From Oopsacas minuta (taxonomy: Eukaryota > Porifera > Hexactinellida > Lyssacinosida > Leucopsacidae): DNA of 64,000 nucleotides. Location of the stretch: NCBI GenBank assembly GCA_024704765.1, contig JAKMXF010000320.1, positions 124,001 to 188,000 on the forward strand, in the 5' to 3' direction. Below, piece after piece: positions 31,513 to 43,599 of the stretch. Within the stretch, counting starts at the first letter, position 1; each line of letters opens with the position of its first letter. The position numbers and the translations under genes are program-made. Below the pieces are notes generated by a model, which saw only the letters and a program-made list of their open reading frames with translations, was not told where the DNA came from and searched no databases.

Positions 31513-34017
31513 TTAGTTTAGATAAATTTTAATTTTCCAGTTCTCCAATAACTGGATGAGACTGCGTTTCTTAAATCGCGCGGCCCAATCTAAGGCCTCT
31601 TGGACTAAAACCTTCCTTTGTTCCACCTCAGGCAAACGTTCTAATATTTTAAACAAATTGTCATAATTCTTTCCTGATTTTCTGATCTCGACACGAATAT
31701 CCTCTTTAGCCAAACTAATTTGTTTCAATTTAATTACGTCAAAATTAAGACTCTCACTGACCATTGTCTCAGTTTTTTGCCGCTTCGGATGAGTGGTAGG
31801 GAATGGAGCTGGATTTGAGCGTTTCGTATTGAAGTGGTTGGCAGGTAGATTCTTAGAATCGGATAATATACAAGACGGTTCATCTCTGCTGTTTAATGGT
31901 TCTTCCGTATCGCTTGAGTTGAGTAAATTGTTCTGTGAGTAAGATAAGTCACTCGCTGGGTGATTAGAAGCTAATCTATGGGGGTTGTCTCTGTATCCGC
32001 TCTCTAATGAGGGGGAGGGAGATATGTCTGAATAACTAGTCTGAGAATATTTTAAAGACGAATAATTAGAATTTAAATCGTTAGATGGAGTTTGCCTCTT
32101 TTCTATCCAACTAAGTTGCTTTTCAAATTGAGAGAGAGGAGGAGGAGTCATAGAGCGAGGAGGAGTGTTGGGAGAAGGAGGTCTAATCTTGTGTTTAGAC
32201 TTAATGCGCTTGTCTGTAGGAGCTTTAAATCCGTATCTATCTTCGATATCTTCATCAGCTTCATCCAGTATTGAATTCTTTGCAGAAATATCTACCAGTT
32301 TATATGGGTTAGCAAATAGTTGTGTGCGTGACATACAAATATCGATTTCTCTCAGAGGAGGTACTCTACTGAGATATTCTTGGTAGTTACCCATCTGAGA
32401 GATTGGTATGGAGTAGTCACGTATGGATAGCCGTGTCGAGGAGTGAGGAGATGTGAGTATGTCACGATATTTCCTAAGTTTGTCAAGACACGTGTGTCTC
32501 AGTCCGTATACACTACCCCTCTTAGCAACAGGCTTGTTATGACTACTAACTTCAACCTCCCTAAGAGGAATAGAGGTATACACACGTTTGCTTTCTGATT
32601 CAGATTGTCGTTTTATCTTCTTAAGATATGCAATGATGTTGTAACTAGGGTTACCATCATAAGAATTGGGAATTAGAAGAGAGTTAGCACCAAACAGTCT
32701 AAGAGAGTTCTTCAGAGGTTGTATATAGTAAGTAGGAATAGAATTCAGATATTTGTTAAACTCTTGTGTCCATTGAGAAGAAGGACGAAAATTCTGTTTA
32801 CTCAGTTCATCTAACAACGGGATGATAATCGGATAGTCATAAGGCATTACGAATATGTTCACATGCTTCCCACCACTACTAGCCCTGAGATACCCGAAAG
32901 CACGTGCAGTTCCCTCCTTGAATCCGCTATTCATTACGTAGCACTGCCAAGAGGAATTGTGAGTATTCTTACGGCTTAGTATGTATTGAGTCAGTGGAGA
33001 TGGTTCAAGTTCGTATTTGTCAAACGGGAAATTCTCAATTAGAAGAGGATGAGATTCCTTCGTATCGAAATAGATCGTTGGATGAGCACTCCTTGGCGGC
33101 AACTGGTTGCTATTCGCATCAGGCCAGAACTCTTCAGGGATAGGCCAGTGCCCATTGAACTGTCCAGTTTTGGGGTTAGCCTTCACATACATCAACTTAC
33201 GTCCGCAAGAAATGTTGGAGATATTGGTAGTCTCAGAAAGACTAGAATCAGAACTTCTGTTGTCAGAGCGACTACTGTTCCGGACAGGATCTCTCATACA
33301 CTCAAAGTTTACCACAACCCCCGTCTGTAACTTGGTAGAGATAGACTCGAGAGAGTGCGTTAGAGATTTGGGTGAGATTGCTACGTAAGATTTACCTCCA
33401 GTTGCCTCACACATAGAGTTTATCTCTTGCTGAGCATCGAGATGAGAGAATTGAGTAGGAGTAAGAGAGTGTGCTGGTGTGACACCAGGGACTCGAAGGA
33501 TTATAGAAAACAATCGCTGATCCCATCTAAACGGTTCCTTAGTTAGTTCCGCTCCCTCATACCCACTGTTGGGTAGGTTTAGAAGAGATTCTACCCCAGA
33601 CAAATTAGTGAATGATCCGCCATCTGATAGCAATATTATACAAGCAGGTTCAATATAAAACGGATTCCTACCCATACCATAATTATCTGTAGCAGATTGT
33701 AGTCTCGGAATATTCAAATAATCAAAACATTCTCTTAATGAATTTCCTAAAGTAGAAATAGCATTTCCTTTAAGATTCTTGAGTTCAGCTGAAAACGTAG
33801 CATGGCTCTCCTTCCATCCAGATTTTATGCAGTAAGGTCGTTCATCAAAGTTTACAAGAATATATCTGTCGTGACGCCCCGAGCTATCTCTGTTTCTGAT
33901 TTTTATAAAACTTTCCACCGCATTTTTTGCTATATCCAACAAGGAAGTGCCGAGATAGGATACCTGGTTCATGGATGAACTGCTATCAACCAGAAAAACG
34001 ATCACTTGTACAACCAT
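31513..34017 (-). CDS. INTS6: Integrator complex subunit 6
   Basis: A single exon of 834 codons with ATG at 34015-34017. It starts with a VWA domain whose MIDAS reads DSSSS (11-15). Family blocks follow: 'YLGTSLLDIAKNAVESF', 'NYGMGRNPFYIEPACIILL', 'LTKEPFRWDQRLFSIILRVPG', 'PFDKYELEPSPLTQ' and 'VNIFVMPYDYPIIIPLLDEL'. A low-complexity Ser/Pro/Asn linker (about 570-755) leads to the conserved C-terminal helical module (about 758-832; 'RFKKRSLIQLLENW'). INTS6 recruits PP2A to the Integrator complex, which cleaves snRNA 3' ends and terminates paused RNA polymerase II. The gene is large and uninterrupted, unlike its vertebrate counterpart, which fits the intron-poor style of the window. Confidence 0.97.
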   Translation of the reverse strand: MVVQVIVFLVDSSSSMNQVSYLGTSLLDIAKNAVESFIKIRNRDSSGRHDRYILVNFDERPYCIKSGWKESHATFSAELKNLKGNAISTLGNSLRECFDYLNIPRLQSATDNYGMGRNPFYIEPACIILLSDGGSFTNLSGVESLLNLPNSGYEGAELTKEPFRWDQRLFSIILRVPGVTPAHSLTPTQFSHLDAQQEINSMCEATGGKSYVAISPKSLTHSLESISTKLQTGVVVNFECMRDPVRNSSRSDNRSSDSSLSETTNISNISCGRKLMYVKANPKTGQFNGHWPIPEEFWPDANSNQLPPRSAHPTIYFDTKESHPLLIENFPFDKYELEPSPLTQYILSRKNTHNSSWQCYVMNSGFKEGTARAFGYLRASSGGKHVNIFVMPYDYPIIIPLLDELSKQNFRPSSQWTQEFNKYLNSIPTYYIQPLKNSLRLFGANSLLIPNSYDGNPSYNIIAYLKKIKRQSESESKRVYTSIPLREVEVSSHNKPVAKRGSVYGLRHTCLDKLRKYRDILTSPHSSTRLSIRDYSIPISQMGNYQEYLSRVPPLREIDICMSRTQLFANPYKLVDISAKNSILDEADEDIEDRYGFKAPTDKRIKSKHKIRPPSPNTPPRSMTPPPLSQFEKQLSWIEKRQTPSNDLNSNYSSLKYSQTSYSDISPSPSLESGYRDNPHRLASNHPASDLSYSQNNLLNSSDTEEPLNSRDEPSCILSDSKNLPANHFNTKRSNPAPFPTTHPKRQKTETMVSESLNFDVIKLKQISLAKEDIRVEIRKSGKNYDNLFKILERLPEVEQRKVLVQEALDWAARFKKRSLIQLLENWKIKIYLN

Positions 34018-34157
34018 TATCGTTTTGTTACATATCTAGGATAAGTTGATGAATTGTAATAACTAATAAGAAGCAAGAAATCAGAATTGTAACAATAATT
34101 ATTTCATACAGTGTGACAATCGTAAAAACTAGGACATGAAATGATAATTAATATGTA

Positions 34158-34345
34158 CAGTCAATTCCCGTTATATCGTCATTGTTCCGCGATAATCCCT
34201 TCCGCCTTCGAGATAAGCACAGCTCGATTTAACTGATGATTTTGTTTCTTTGACGGTTTGGGACCAAATTTACACAATTTCAGAATTAGATATAAGCAGG
34301 TATATTGATAAGTATATCAGTGTTTGACATAAAGGGAGTTGACTG
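34158..34345. mobile_element. 188-bp MITE, upstream of INTS6
   Basis: CAGTCAATTCCCGTTATA at the left is mirrored by CATAAAGGGAGTTGACTG at the right. TA precedes the left end (34156-34157). Non-coding. It lies 140 bp upstream of the INTS6 start codon and so may overlap the promoter. Confidence 0.7.
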
Positions 34346-37300
34346 AAAATACTGATCAAGGTTAAATACGTTAATACTAGATCTCACCACTCGCATTGAC
34401 TTATTACCATTAATCCTTTTCAAAGTTAGACTGTTTATGCCTCGGACAATACATAGATGCCAACCTGGCGTCTCACCAAGTAGTGAGATTTCCTCTCAAA
34501 AGGAATGAGATTTGGCATTTCAGAATCTAAAATCAAAATGTACAGCGAAGATGATAAAATGGCGTGAGAGTTGAATTGGGATCTCTGACAATAGCTAGTG
34601 GTGGTTCACGGCACTGGTATAATAATGGGAAAGTTTAAGCAAAAGGAAAACGTCATAATTGATTTTTGAATTCCTTTTATTTGGAGGTATTACAATTCCT
34701 TGAGACCACGCTCCTATGGTTTCTTGTATGCTTATTAATAAATTATAAATATATGTTTTCGTAATAGCAAATATTTATTTATTAATTAATTGATCATGAA
34801 CGAAATAATTTGTATTTATGTACATATTTGCCATATTTCAAACATGTTTCAAACACGTTCTCTTTTTGCTAATTAGTGATAAAATTCATTATTTTCCCTA
34901 ACGGATACCTTACGGCTTACCCGAATTTTATCCTTATCAAAGATGCCGAAAATGACCATTGGGAACGCACAGGCTATTCTAAGTAATACTCTGAAGCGGT
35001 TCTATTCCGTTACAGGGGAATCATTAGGCCTCATTTTTACTTGGAGAGGCGAACTATCCATCATTGGCAGCCAAGATTTCAAAAATTTTGTCACCAACCA
35101 TAACGTTCCAATTTGGAAATCTGTTGCCTATCCTAATATATGTACTATTTCTAAACCTTCACATGCGGAAGGAATACCTTGAATCTCATCTCTAATGAAG
35201 ATTTCGGGTGTTACAATATTGGCATGGTCAGAAAATCTCAACGCTGATTACACAAAGTCGACTGGTTTGTTAAATGTATATTTTTCAGCATTTTATTTTG
35301 TCCTATTATTAAAGTCAATAAACATTCTCTGATACACCATAAATATCTATTCATATCGTTTAGGTAAGTTCCGTGATTATTGGGGACGAACAGAGTACCA
35401 ACCTTTATGCTGGCCCATAAGTATTCCCTTCCGCGACTTAAAATTCAAGTCAAAATGCCATTTGTTAGAAATTATCAGATCTTATAGTGCCTTCTATTCT
35501 ACTGACTCTGTAGATGTTGTGACCATCTGCACTCGTGATAGATCGCCAATTATCAATAGAATAACTAAAGAGCCTAAAAATTCAGATGTAAATCGAATTT
35601 ATACTTTATAGGCTCTTTAGTTATTCTATCGATATCTATGACCACTAATTGTGAAGAACCCCAAGAACTTAGCGACCATTTTGATCTGTCTGGAGATATT
35701 GATACTACAAATGACTCATTCTTTCATTTTTCTGAACCGCAATCCGGTATCACTTCACTCTCAAACCAATCAACGCCCCTAGCTACTTCTAATCCTTCAA
35801 ACTTCTTCCCCGGTCTGTAACCCGATTCTAGTTATATCCCAAGAGATGGACAGATTCCTCATTGTAGTCTTGCAAAACTATCTGGTGCTAAACCAATTTT
35901 TCCTGTAGCTACTATCCCCTCTGAAGCTCCAGTTGTATTTCTAAGACAGGGACGGATAGTTATACAAATGAATTAACAAACACTGATCAAGTAAAGAAGG
36001 AGGGATCTGAGATGAATTTACCAGATCAGTGCAATACACAAATGCCAGATAAACAAGGAATATAAGAGTGAGACACAAGATATCTAAGTGATTTCAATGT
36101 TGTGAAACTAATTATGATAATTACATTTCTTATACATATTATTCTCCAGAGCCGAAACAAACGGAATTTATAATACAAGCCGAGAAAGAAAAAGTGGAAA
36201 TGCAGGAAGTAAAGAGGAAATTGATGCAGACTCCTGGACAACCCATTGACCTCACTTTCAGTTCTTTGTCAAAAGATCATGAAAATAATTGTAAGGATGG
36301 AGCTGCAATCTGGAAAATTATAGAGGGAGTAAAATTGCTTGAAACAGATAGGTATTCCATCAGGCAAAAAATGCTAAGTGTTCATAGCTTCCCATACAAA
36401 TGTACAGGCAAGCCAAAAAGTGGACAGGCAATTATCTGACCTGCATGACCGGCTCCGCCGGCCTTGTAAGGAATCCATTAAATGGGCTAAATATGTTTAA
36501 ACGGCCATCCTTCAGTTCGTTTAGGCGCAAGAAAATTCATCACAATAAGTCAGGGACGGATCGTGGGGTGTGGAGGCCCTTGGGCGCCAGCACAAGCATC
36601 CTTGAGGCTCCCTCCAACCACGATAGATCGTTGCTGTTCATATCTGCCGGATACTAAAAGAAATTTGAGACAGCAGGGACAATTTTACGAAAAGCTGCAT
36701 CTCTCTCTTCATTTCATATTTGGCTTTGCGTTTTGGTACAATAAATTGATAATCCGTTTTTGGAGAAAAGTACGTCTTAAGCCGAGTAAGAACTAACAAA
36801 GTTCTACTATACAGCATTTTGGTAGTACTTTTTCAAGATTTCCTGCACACTACCCTTGTAATAGAATGAATTAAATCTACGGCAGAATTTGTTGAAATTG
36901 AGGTCCTGTAACACTCTACATTGTCCAGGGACCAGATATGTCCGGCCATTAGTGGTCCTGGGTGGCTATATTTGATCCAGGGAAGACCAATTATATAACA
37001 CAAGATATCATTATACAATATTCATAACAAATCCGATCAAAATCCAATTCAGCAAGTAGATATCGATTCCAAAGACCCTATCCAACAAGCTGAGGTAGTC
37101 AGAGATCCTCACAACATCCAGGTGCAAGCTTGCCACTATTCCAAGGTAAATTTCTCCACTACAGTTCAAAGAGTGAACGAAAATACACATAATAATAGAA
37201 TACGAGCAATATCATTAACTAACTCGATCAAAAACCTGTTCAGCAACTAGATATCGCTCCCAAATACACCAACCAACAATCAGGAGGTAGGGGAACACTC

Positions 37301-37698
37301 AGTGCTGCCAAGTGAATTCAGAAAAATTTATGGAGATTGACCGAAAATTTACGTAGAAACTATAGTTTTTACGGAGCATTTTAAAATCCCTTAATGACCC
37401 CGAACAGGTCCTAATTTGCTTTTACAAATGCCATTAGCTAACAACTTTTTATTAATAATCATTAATAAATGTAGATATATGGACACTTTCGCGTTTGTAA
37501 ACAATCCTATCAGCATGCAACAAACTATCAAAGTACTATTTTCTATGGTCGCAGTTAGATGTTAACAAAGGTAATACAAGTACATGTAATTAGCTAGAAA
37601 TACGTAGAAATAATCTTCATACGTAGATACGTAGATAGCAGTCAAATTTATGGAGACTTGGCAGAACTAAGGAGACTAGGACTAGAAATAGTCGACTA
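34346..37698. other. Region of unresolved short frames, possibly a decayed element
   Basis: Plus-strand frames 34943-35182 (ATG, 79 codons, 'LGLIFTWRGELSIIGSQDF'), about 35365-35590, 35638-35820 and 36194-36439 look more protein-like than chance, but I recognise none of them. They could be exons of one gene or pieces of a transposon. A 21-bp perfect hairpin separates two of them. 'CAGGGACGGAT' occurs at about 35945 and 36551, which resembles hAT-type termini. Confidence 0.35.
35556..35629. repeat. Perfect 21-bp inverted repeat (hairpin)
   Basis: ATAGAATAACTAAAGAGCCTA at 35556-35576 is exactly mirrored at 35609-35629 with a 32-nt loop. A few outer bases also pair. Downstream at 35638 an ATG-started frame begins. 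It could be two converging element ends or an RNA hairpin. Confidence 0.75.
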
Positions 37699-38147
37699 TC
37701 TATATTATTAAATTGCAATTGTTGTCTGTCTGTTGTCAAGGAAAAGGATTTATGGAATGTTGCATCGAATTCGAATATCTCAATTCTGAGATGTCGCATA
37801 ACTATGTATTTATCGTATTTAGGGAGAAAGTAAACATAATTCAATCAAACTAAATATATCGAATATGCTGAATCCGATTTTCACACTCTGAATTAATCAT
37901 ATGTAAATGTATTTGTTGTTATGAATATAAAGCTAACAATTTCTAAATAGCTTAGAAACTTGTTTCAACGGTTATACCAGGGTAATCAAGTACTCTTATT
38001 CCGAATTTTCCACTTTCAAGCAGTGGCGGCGCTATTGGTCGAGCACAATTACATCACAGGTGGGGCAAGTGCCGAGTTACATGCAAACACAGAGTGTTCG
38101 CAAGTCCCGCAGCGCAAGCAAGCGAAGCGGCTCGCATATGTATAGAT
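37699..38147 (+). mobile_element. Composite rolling-circle-like repeat, complete-looking copy A
   Basis: It starts TCTATATTATTAAATTGCAA, then TTGTCTGTCTGTTGTCAAGG. It then runs through minisatellite units ('GCTGAATCCGATTTTCACA', 'TGTTGTTATGAATATAAAG', 'TCAACGGTTATACCAGGG'). It ends with GC-rich hairpins ('GGCAAGTGCCGAG', 'GAACACagaGTGTTCGC', 'GCAAGCAAGCGAAGCGGC') and '...ATATGTATAGATT'. A 5'-TC start, 3' hairpins and no terminal inverted repeats are the marks of non-autonomous Helitrons. No Rep/helicase gene is present, so the class assignment is an inference. Confidence 0.55.
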
Positions 38148-38389
38148 TGAAAGAAAAGTATCCATCTCAGGTACGACATAGCGACGAAATGTCCGTTTAC
38201 TCCGCCCTTATGTCCGGACATCACTGATGCTCCTTCGAAAGAAAACCAAGACATTGTGACAAGTTTGGTTCAAGTGGCGATCAAAGCTCCTGTAATGATG
38301 TTGATATTCCCTGAGCAATCAGATCTATCGAAATATCAACGAAAATCACTGTCCTTCCATAAATTTCATGTCATGTAGAAAACGGAATA

Positions 38390-38660
38390 CCATTACTTCA
38401 ACCTCTTTGTGGGTCCCTGTTCTTGTAGCATCCGAGAGTATTGCATACTTACCGTAATTTATCTCACCTTTACTCATTTGAAGTGCAACAAGCTTACGGA
38501 TGCCATAAAGATTTTGTTCTGTGCCGTGGGAGAGAGCATTGTATATGCTGCTATGTCATGTGCAGACTTGACTAGTCGGTAATATCTGATAAGAAACTCA
38601 TGCAACTCAATGAAATTACCTCGATTGCTCTTTAAAAACCCTTATCATGACCCCCCTTCA
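38390..38660 (-). pseudogene. hAT-type (DUF4371-like) transposase remnant
   Basis: Minus-strand translation across frames gives 'NRGNFIELHEFL', 'SPTAQNKIF' and 'YGKYAILSDATR', in the order found in DUF4371/TTF-type hAT transposases ('N.GNF.EL..', 'QNEII', 'ILADET'). Stops and frameshifts interrupt it. It is only a fragment, and no ends are recognised. Confidence 0.6.
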
Positions 38661-38926
38661 TCATGTCCACGTAAGGAAGATCTTGACGCACATGAATAAG
38701 GAAAAGATCAATGACAAACTCCAGATGCCCTTAATTACCAGTTAATAACCTTCGTAGGTGAATAAAATCGTCGTTTTGATAGCTGCTTTGATATTGTACC
38801 ATACGTGGCTAGTTTTGTATTTATATATATACACACTCCCCAACCAAAGTATTGGTGCACTCTAAAAAGTCCATTAAATTTGAATTGGCTGCCAATTTCT
38901 TCATCGTATAGATTATTGTATTGTAC

Positions 38927-39205
38927 CTGTGAGAATACCTCAATTAACCGCCTTATCAAATCTTCTCTGAGTGTTGGATACAGATGTGTAATCTCCCGCA
39001 CTAGTTTAAGCACATCACAGGCGATCAGGTGGTTCTGATCTAAGACAGAATCCATCATAGAGGGGAGGATAGAGCTAGCAATCTCAGGGAACATAGAACA
39101 GCAGGTGTGTAGACATAAGATGAGGTGTCTCTTGTATTTTATATTTTCATCTTCTTGTGATTGATCTGATGTTTGAGTCAGCTCACGTCTTAGGAATGCT
39201 GATAC
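38927..39205 (-). pseudogene. COPB1: Isolated COPB1 (beta-COP) exon, out of order
   Basis: A 279-bp open exon (93 codons, phase 0 at both ends) lies between an acceptor (TTTTAG, intron end 39206) and a donor (CACAG|GTACAA, intron start 38926). Its product ('RHLILCLHTCCSMFPEIASSIL', 'CDVLKLVREITHLYPTLREDLI', 'RRLIEVFSQ') matches the HEAT-repeat part of beta-COP just before the 'LWVLGQHC' block. In the protein this block precedes the parts encoded at 48.1-41.3 kb. On this minus strand it lies downstream of all of them. It therefore cannot be spliced in order with them. No other COPB1 exon is found below 38.9 kb. Confidence 0.85.
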
Positions 39206-41254
39206 CTAAAATCACATAGCAAACTTTCAAGGTTGAAACTGCAGGAACAGAATATCAGTCTTCGTGACTAGCGGCCTAACCGAATACTGAATACTGATAT
39301 TCGCATTTGGTTTGTACCCCAAAATTGAACTATTATCAAATATCTATAGAAATAGTGAGTATTAGCTGTGTCACTGGTAATACTTACAAAGTGATGGCGG
39401 AAAAAAGCTCCCAAAATTGTTCTCAATTAATCATGACAGGTCCTTGTATGCTTCCAAAGTATAAGCTTAAAATCAACACAATAATAATCACATAACAAGA
39501 CCTCGAAGGGAGGCGAACAGATACCCAAATGTTAAGGCCTATGTATTTAGGCATAAGTCGAAGAATAGTTTCGTTTTGGAAAATAGTCAGTTCCTCATTG
39601 CATTTAATATTTCATAGATATTGTGAATAAGAAGCATCTCTCACTCATATAATAATTATTTAGAGAACTTAAACTTAACTTACAAAGGTAATTAATTCAT
39701 CAACTAATCAGCCGTCAGATACATTCATAGAGAGACACTAGCAACTAAATGGGCAATCAGTCCCAAGTGTATGGTATATTGAATCACTGTAATAAAATTT
39801 AGAAGAATTGAACTATGGATTTTATCGATTGTTGCAACTAGTCCGAATGATAGAATTAACAGAATTAACAGAATTCAAAATATTATGTTAAAACTGTGGA
39901 TAAATATTGTTAAATCATTTCTCATAATTACGTTCTTGGTATTTCTAATGAATAATACAGGGGATTTTTATGTTTATAGTAAATCCCAGATGGTATTATG
40001 GGATACATAAGTTTCTGTTAGACTAGATACTGAATTCGCTTAGCTATGGTGCCCTTGATTAGTGATTTATTAACAAGAGCAGCACAGGCTTTATGGAAGA
40101 GTTAATACCGCAGACCTCAATTAAATTGTAAAGTAACTGAACAAAAGGAGTAGTTTCTTGGATACCGGTTGTCATGTCAGAAAAATTTAATTAAAATAGA
40201 ATTATGCGTACAAGGAATATCAAGGATCATGCTTGTGCTTGACTTGATCTGACGCAATATATGCTGTAAAACATCAAAACGTTATTAAAGTGTTGTAAAC
40301 TCCCAGTGAGGTCAAGTGGCAAATGCCTGTAAGCAGACAGTATTATATTTACAATAAGAAAAAATAAAATAACACATGAATATCATGGAATGATGGAATA
40401 TGCTATTATTGGTCTAGGCAGTCAGCTGATATCCATGACATCAAGTGTTAGCAACATGTCTTGAAAGTAACATTTGATAATACCTATTTTCCCAATGTAC
40501 ATGGTCCAAGTCCTTATTGATTATCTATGATTGTAACTCTAGAAAATGAAAATGAACGCAATTGGAGTGTGTTCCATTTTAAAGGAGCAGTTGCGGAAGT
40601 ACGATCCAATAAATTAAAAGCACTTAGTGCTCTGCCTATTCAATCCTACTGGCCGGGTCGGACCACTTTACCTTAAATCAAACCAGTGACCTGATTGCTT
40701 TAAAATTGACCCCGCTGCCCCTAAGTACACATTAGGAAAGCAGCAAAATACGTACGAATTGCAATGTTTGCTAAGACGATCAAATGAACAGAACAAATAT
40801 CATGTATATTTATGGCGAACAACACTACTAAAGTAAGGATAATATCTACCTACTGCTCCACGATATTTATCAAAGCAAAATTGTAGAATTAACTAACAGA
40901 GCCTTTGTCATGATATTATAAGATTCTTACACAGAAAGTTGCATCACGTATACTAAGGGTTGCATGAAAATAATAGTTTTTAATGGAACATGGCCTGGTT
41001 AAATTTGTTGCATACACTATTATTTGATGCAACCAATTGCATATTGTATGCCACTGTATATGTATGGTGGGATATACTCTTAATTATGACTGAAATAGTT
41101 CTCTCAATATGTATAATCTGTATTTTAGGCTAATCAACATAATGTATCACATATAAAGTAGAAGAATTAACAATAATGTATATCGCCTATTGTATCATAT
41201 CATCAGTGAGAAAACAATATTCTATTAGCAAATTATTCTACACTCTATGAGAGA
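39206..41254. other. Intergenic/intronic, no gene seen
   Basis: AT-rich, without a recognisable element or long frame. About 2 kb separates the stray COPB1 exon from the COPB1 stop codon. Confidence 0.4.
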
Positions 41255-42051
41255 CTAAACTGATATTTCCTTCTTCTGACTAATATTGATTTTATCTCCT
41301 AAGCTGAGTGCCATGCCTTGTGACTTAGCTCTGATTCTGACGTGTCCAGTAACAGAGACATCCTTATCTTGAGGATTCTTGAGAGATATGTTAGCAAGAG
41401 CTTCCTCTCCAAATATACTTTTGGCGTAAAGATTAGCAGAGAGGAAGTCACACTCTCCAGAGAGAGCCTTTGGAGGTGTGAGACATTTCATGCTAGTAGA
41501 TTTGACTGTGTTCTAGATAAGTTTGCATATTCTTGATTGAAAGGTTAACAGATAGTTTATTCTCCTACTCAAACTCAGTCCATTTCTTCCTGAAGTCCTC
41601 CTGCATCAGATGACCAGGCCTTATGTAGTCCATAATATCAATGTGTATGTCATTCAATACAACACAGTTCTTGTCAGAGGATGCAGTACCGACTACATCA
41701 TACACAATATTACCGAAAATAACTCCATTTGCGGTGGATGAAACTTTCACTGCTACTTTGATATTAGCGAAGTCTTGTGGAGCTAGATTTATCTGAGATG
41801 GTTTCTCGACTAGTTTCAGATCTCCATGAGTAGCTAGTTCCAACAGGATTCCTTGTAGAGTATCAGGAGTCTGGTTAACAATGAGGATGTCAAGAATGAT
41901 GTCATACTGATGTACATATACATAAGCTTCAGCGTAGATAGGATCAGAGAATCCAGTCATCTGGTAGACACGATCTAACTTGCTCTCTGATGAACTGTTA
42001 GTATCCTTTTGGTCTGAGGATCCTACTGTTTGTAGGAGACTTGTTTCGAAC
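41255..42051 (-). pseudogene. COPB1: COPB1 3' exon, broken by a stop and a frameshift
   Basis: The appendage region of beta-COP is read on the minus strand. An acceptor (TACTTGTAG, intron end 42052) leads into '[11 protein letters not shown]', '[22 protein letters not shown]', '[16 protein letters not shown]' and '[11 protein letters not shown]...[16 protein letters not shown]'. At 41565-41567 the codon for the family Trp (EFE-W-ENK) is TAG. Family sequence continues beyond it (ENKLSVN), then a one-base shift near 41503-41512 leads into '[16 protein letters not shown]' and the true C-terminus '[19 protein letters not shown]', stop at 41255. Beta-COP is a core coat subunit of COPI vesicles. 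A working gene would need neither lesion, so this copy is a pseudogene or carries sequence errors. Confidence 0.88.
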
Positions 42052-42739
42052 CTACAAGTATATGACGCAATCATTATAACATATATGGTCATTTCAAGAT
42101 TTCGTCAGCATTATTAGAGATACGACACCAATGTATTATCAGGCCATGGGAAGAAGTCAAGAAGGTATATAGAATATATATGCAAGACGATAAATTCCTC
42201 TACAGTGCTTCCAAATTGGAGCATTTTTGTTAACAAATTTGCTTCGTAAGCATTTAGATGACTCATTTCGATTTGGGAAATAGATTGTAGGCAGCGTTTC
42301 CCACACTATTTTTGGGATTGAGGGAGCCTCTGTCGCTTATATACGTACTAAACCTTATGCATAGAGTCTTCATTTTAACTCGATTTGGGGGAACACTGAT
42401 TGTAGGTATAGTTTGCCTATTGTTAAGTATCAATAATACATACATATAGTCGGGGAAAATGCTACATTTTGATCGAAACAAAAATATTTCTCTATGTAAA
42501 CAAATAAATTAACTGAATCATCACTAGTCAATTGTTAGGCGGGGCATTGCTTTTGTATCGAATGCAGAGTCAAAAGTAATGAATAAAGCTCCCAATAGTA
42601 CTTACTCAAAATGTATGAAATGTATACACCCAGAAACGATCCAAACAAGGTAATAATTAAAGTATATACAAGGGTCACTAAGAAAGGTTTGCGACTCGGG
42701 TATAACTATTGTTTGAAGTCAATTGAAATAGTTTAGAAT
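42052..42739. other. COPB1 intron, non-coding part
   Basis: This is part of the ~5-kb intron between 47031 and 42052. 'CAAGGGTCACTAAGAAAGGTTTGCGACTCGGG' at about 42669 may be the left end of the mariner remnant that follows. No gene. Confidence 0.4.
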
Positions 42740-43470
42740 TTTATAATATGGAATATAATTGTACAAAGTAACCACCATTGTGGGAAATATATTTATGCAT
42801 CCGCTCAAACCACTTTTCAAAGTAAGAGGTCCAATCTTCAGGTTTTACCTGCTCTAAGCAGCCTCTATATGCCTCGACAGCACCCGCTGGAATGTCGAAA
42901 GTAACTCCACGTATCTGCATTTTTCATCCTCGGGAATAGATAGAAGTCGCATGGGGCAAGATCCGGTGGATATGGTGGGTGGGTGACGAGCTGAATGTCA
43001 TTCTCTACAATGGTGTATAATGTTCTTGCAGCTGTGTACGCGTTGCATCGTCATGATGCCATAGAATTGGTCTTCTAACTCGTTTTTAGTACTTACAAAG
43101 ACACTCCTGTATTAACTTTGGTACGCAACTTCGGAATACCATTCTGAGTTAACTGTTTTCGCTTAATTAATGGAATTGTAGAAACATGACCCGATTTTCG
43201 CAAAAAATGTCGCAACCATATGGTTTCCCACACTTTTTTGGTGTCTCACTTTAGTAGGATAGTCTTCCCCTGGAAATCTCCAGACAGATGGATGTTTTTT
43301 ACGCTCAGTATCATACTGGTGGATCCACGTTTCATCATCCATAACAACATGATCCAATAGTTCAGACTTTCCATTTGTTGTAAAATTTCATGATCATGAA
43401 CTTGCAACATGAATCGCTCGCTCTCTTTCAATTTCCATTATGCTACAATTATATAGGTGTAAGATAAACT
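42740..43470 (-). pseudogene. mariner-type transposase remnant
   Basis: The minus strand holds 'DETWIHQYDTERKK', 'HQKSVGNHMVATFF' (mariner catalytic core, second Asp block) and, lower down, 'AYRGCLEQVKPEDWTSYFEKWFERM', the usual mariner C-terminus. The reading frame changes several times. The left part of the transposase (HTHs) is missing or unrecognisable. It sits in the COPB1 intron. Confidence 0.8.
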
Positions 43471-43599
43471 TATGAGAGTTATTACGTGATCTAAGTTATC
43501 ACACACATCTACAAATATGAATCTCACTATACGTACTGTTCAGTACTAATTGATTCTGAATACAACCTGTTCAGAAATATAATTTACAATCAGCGCCCA

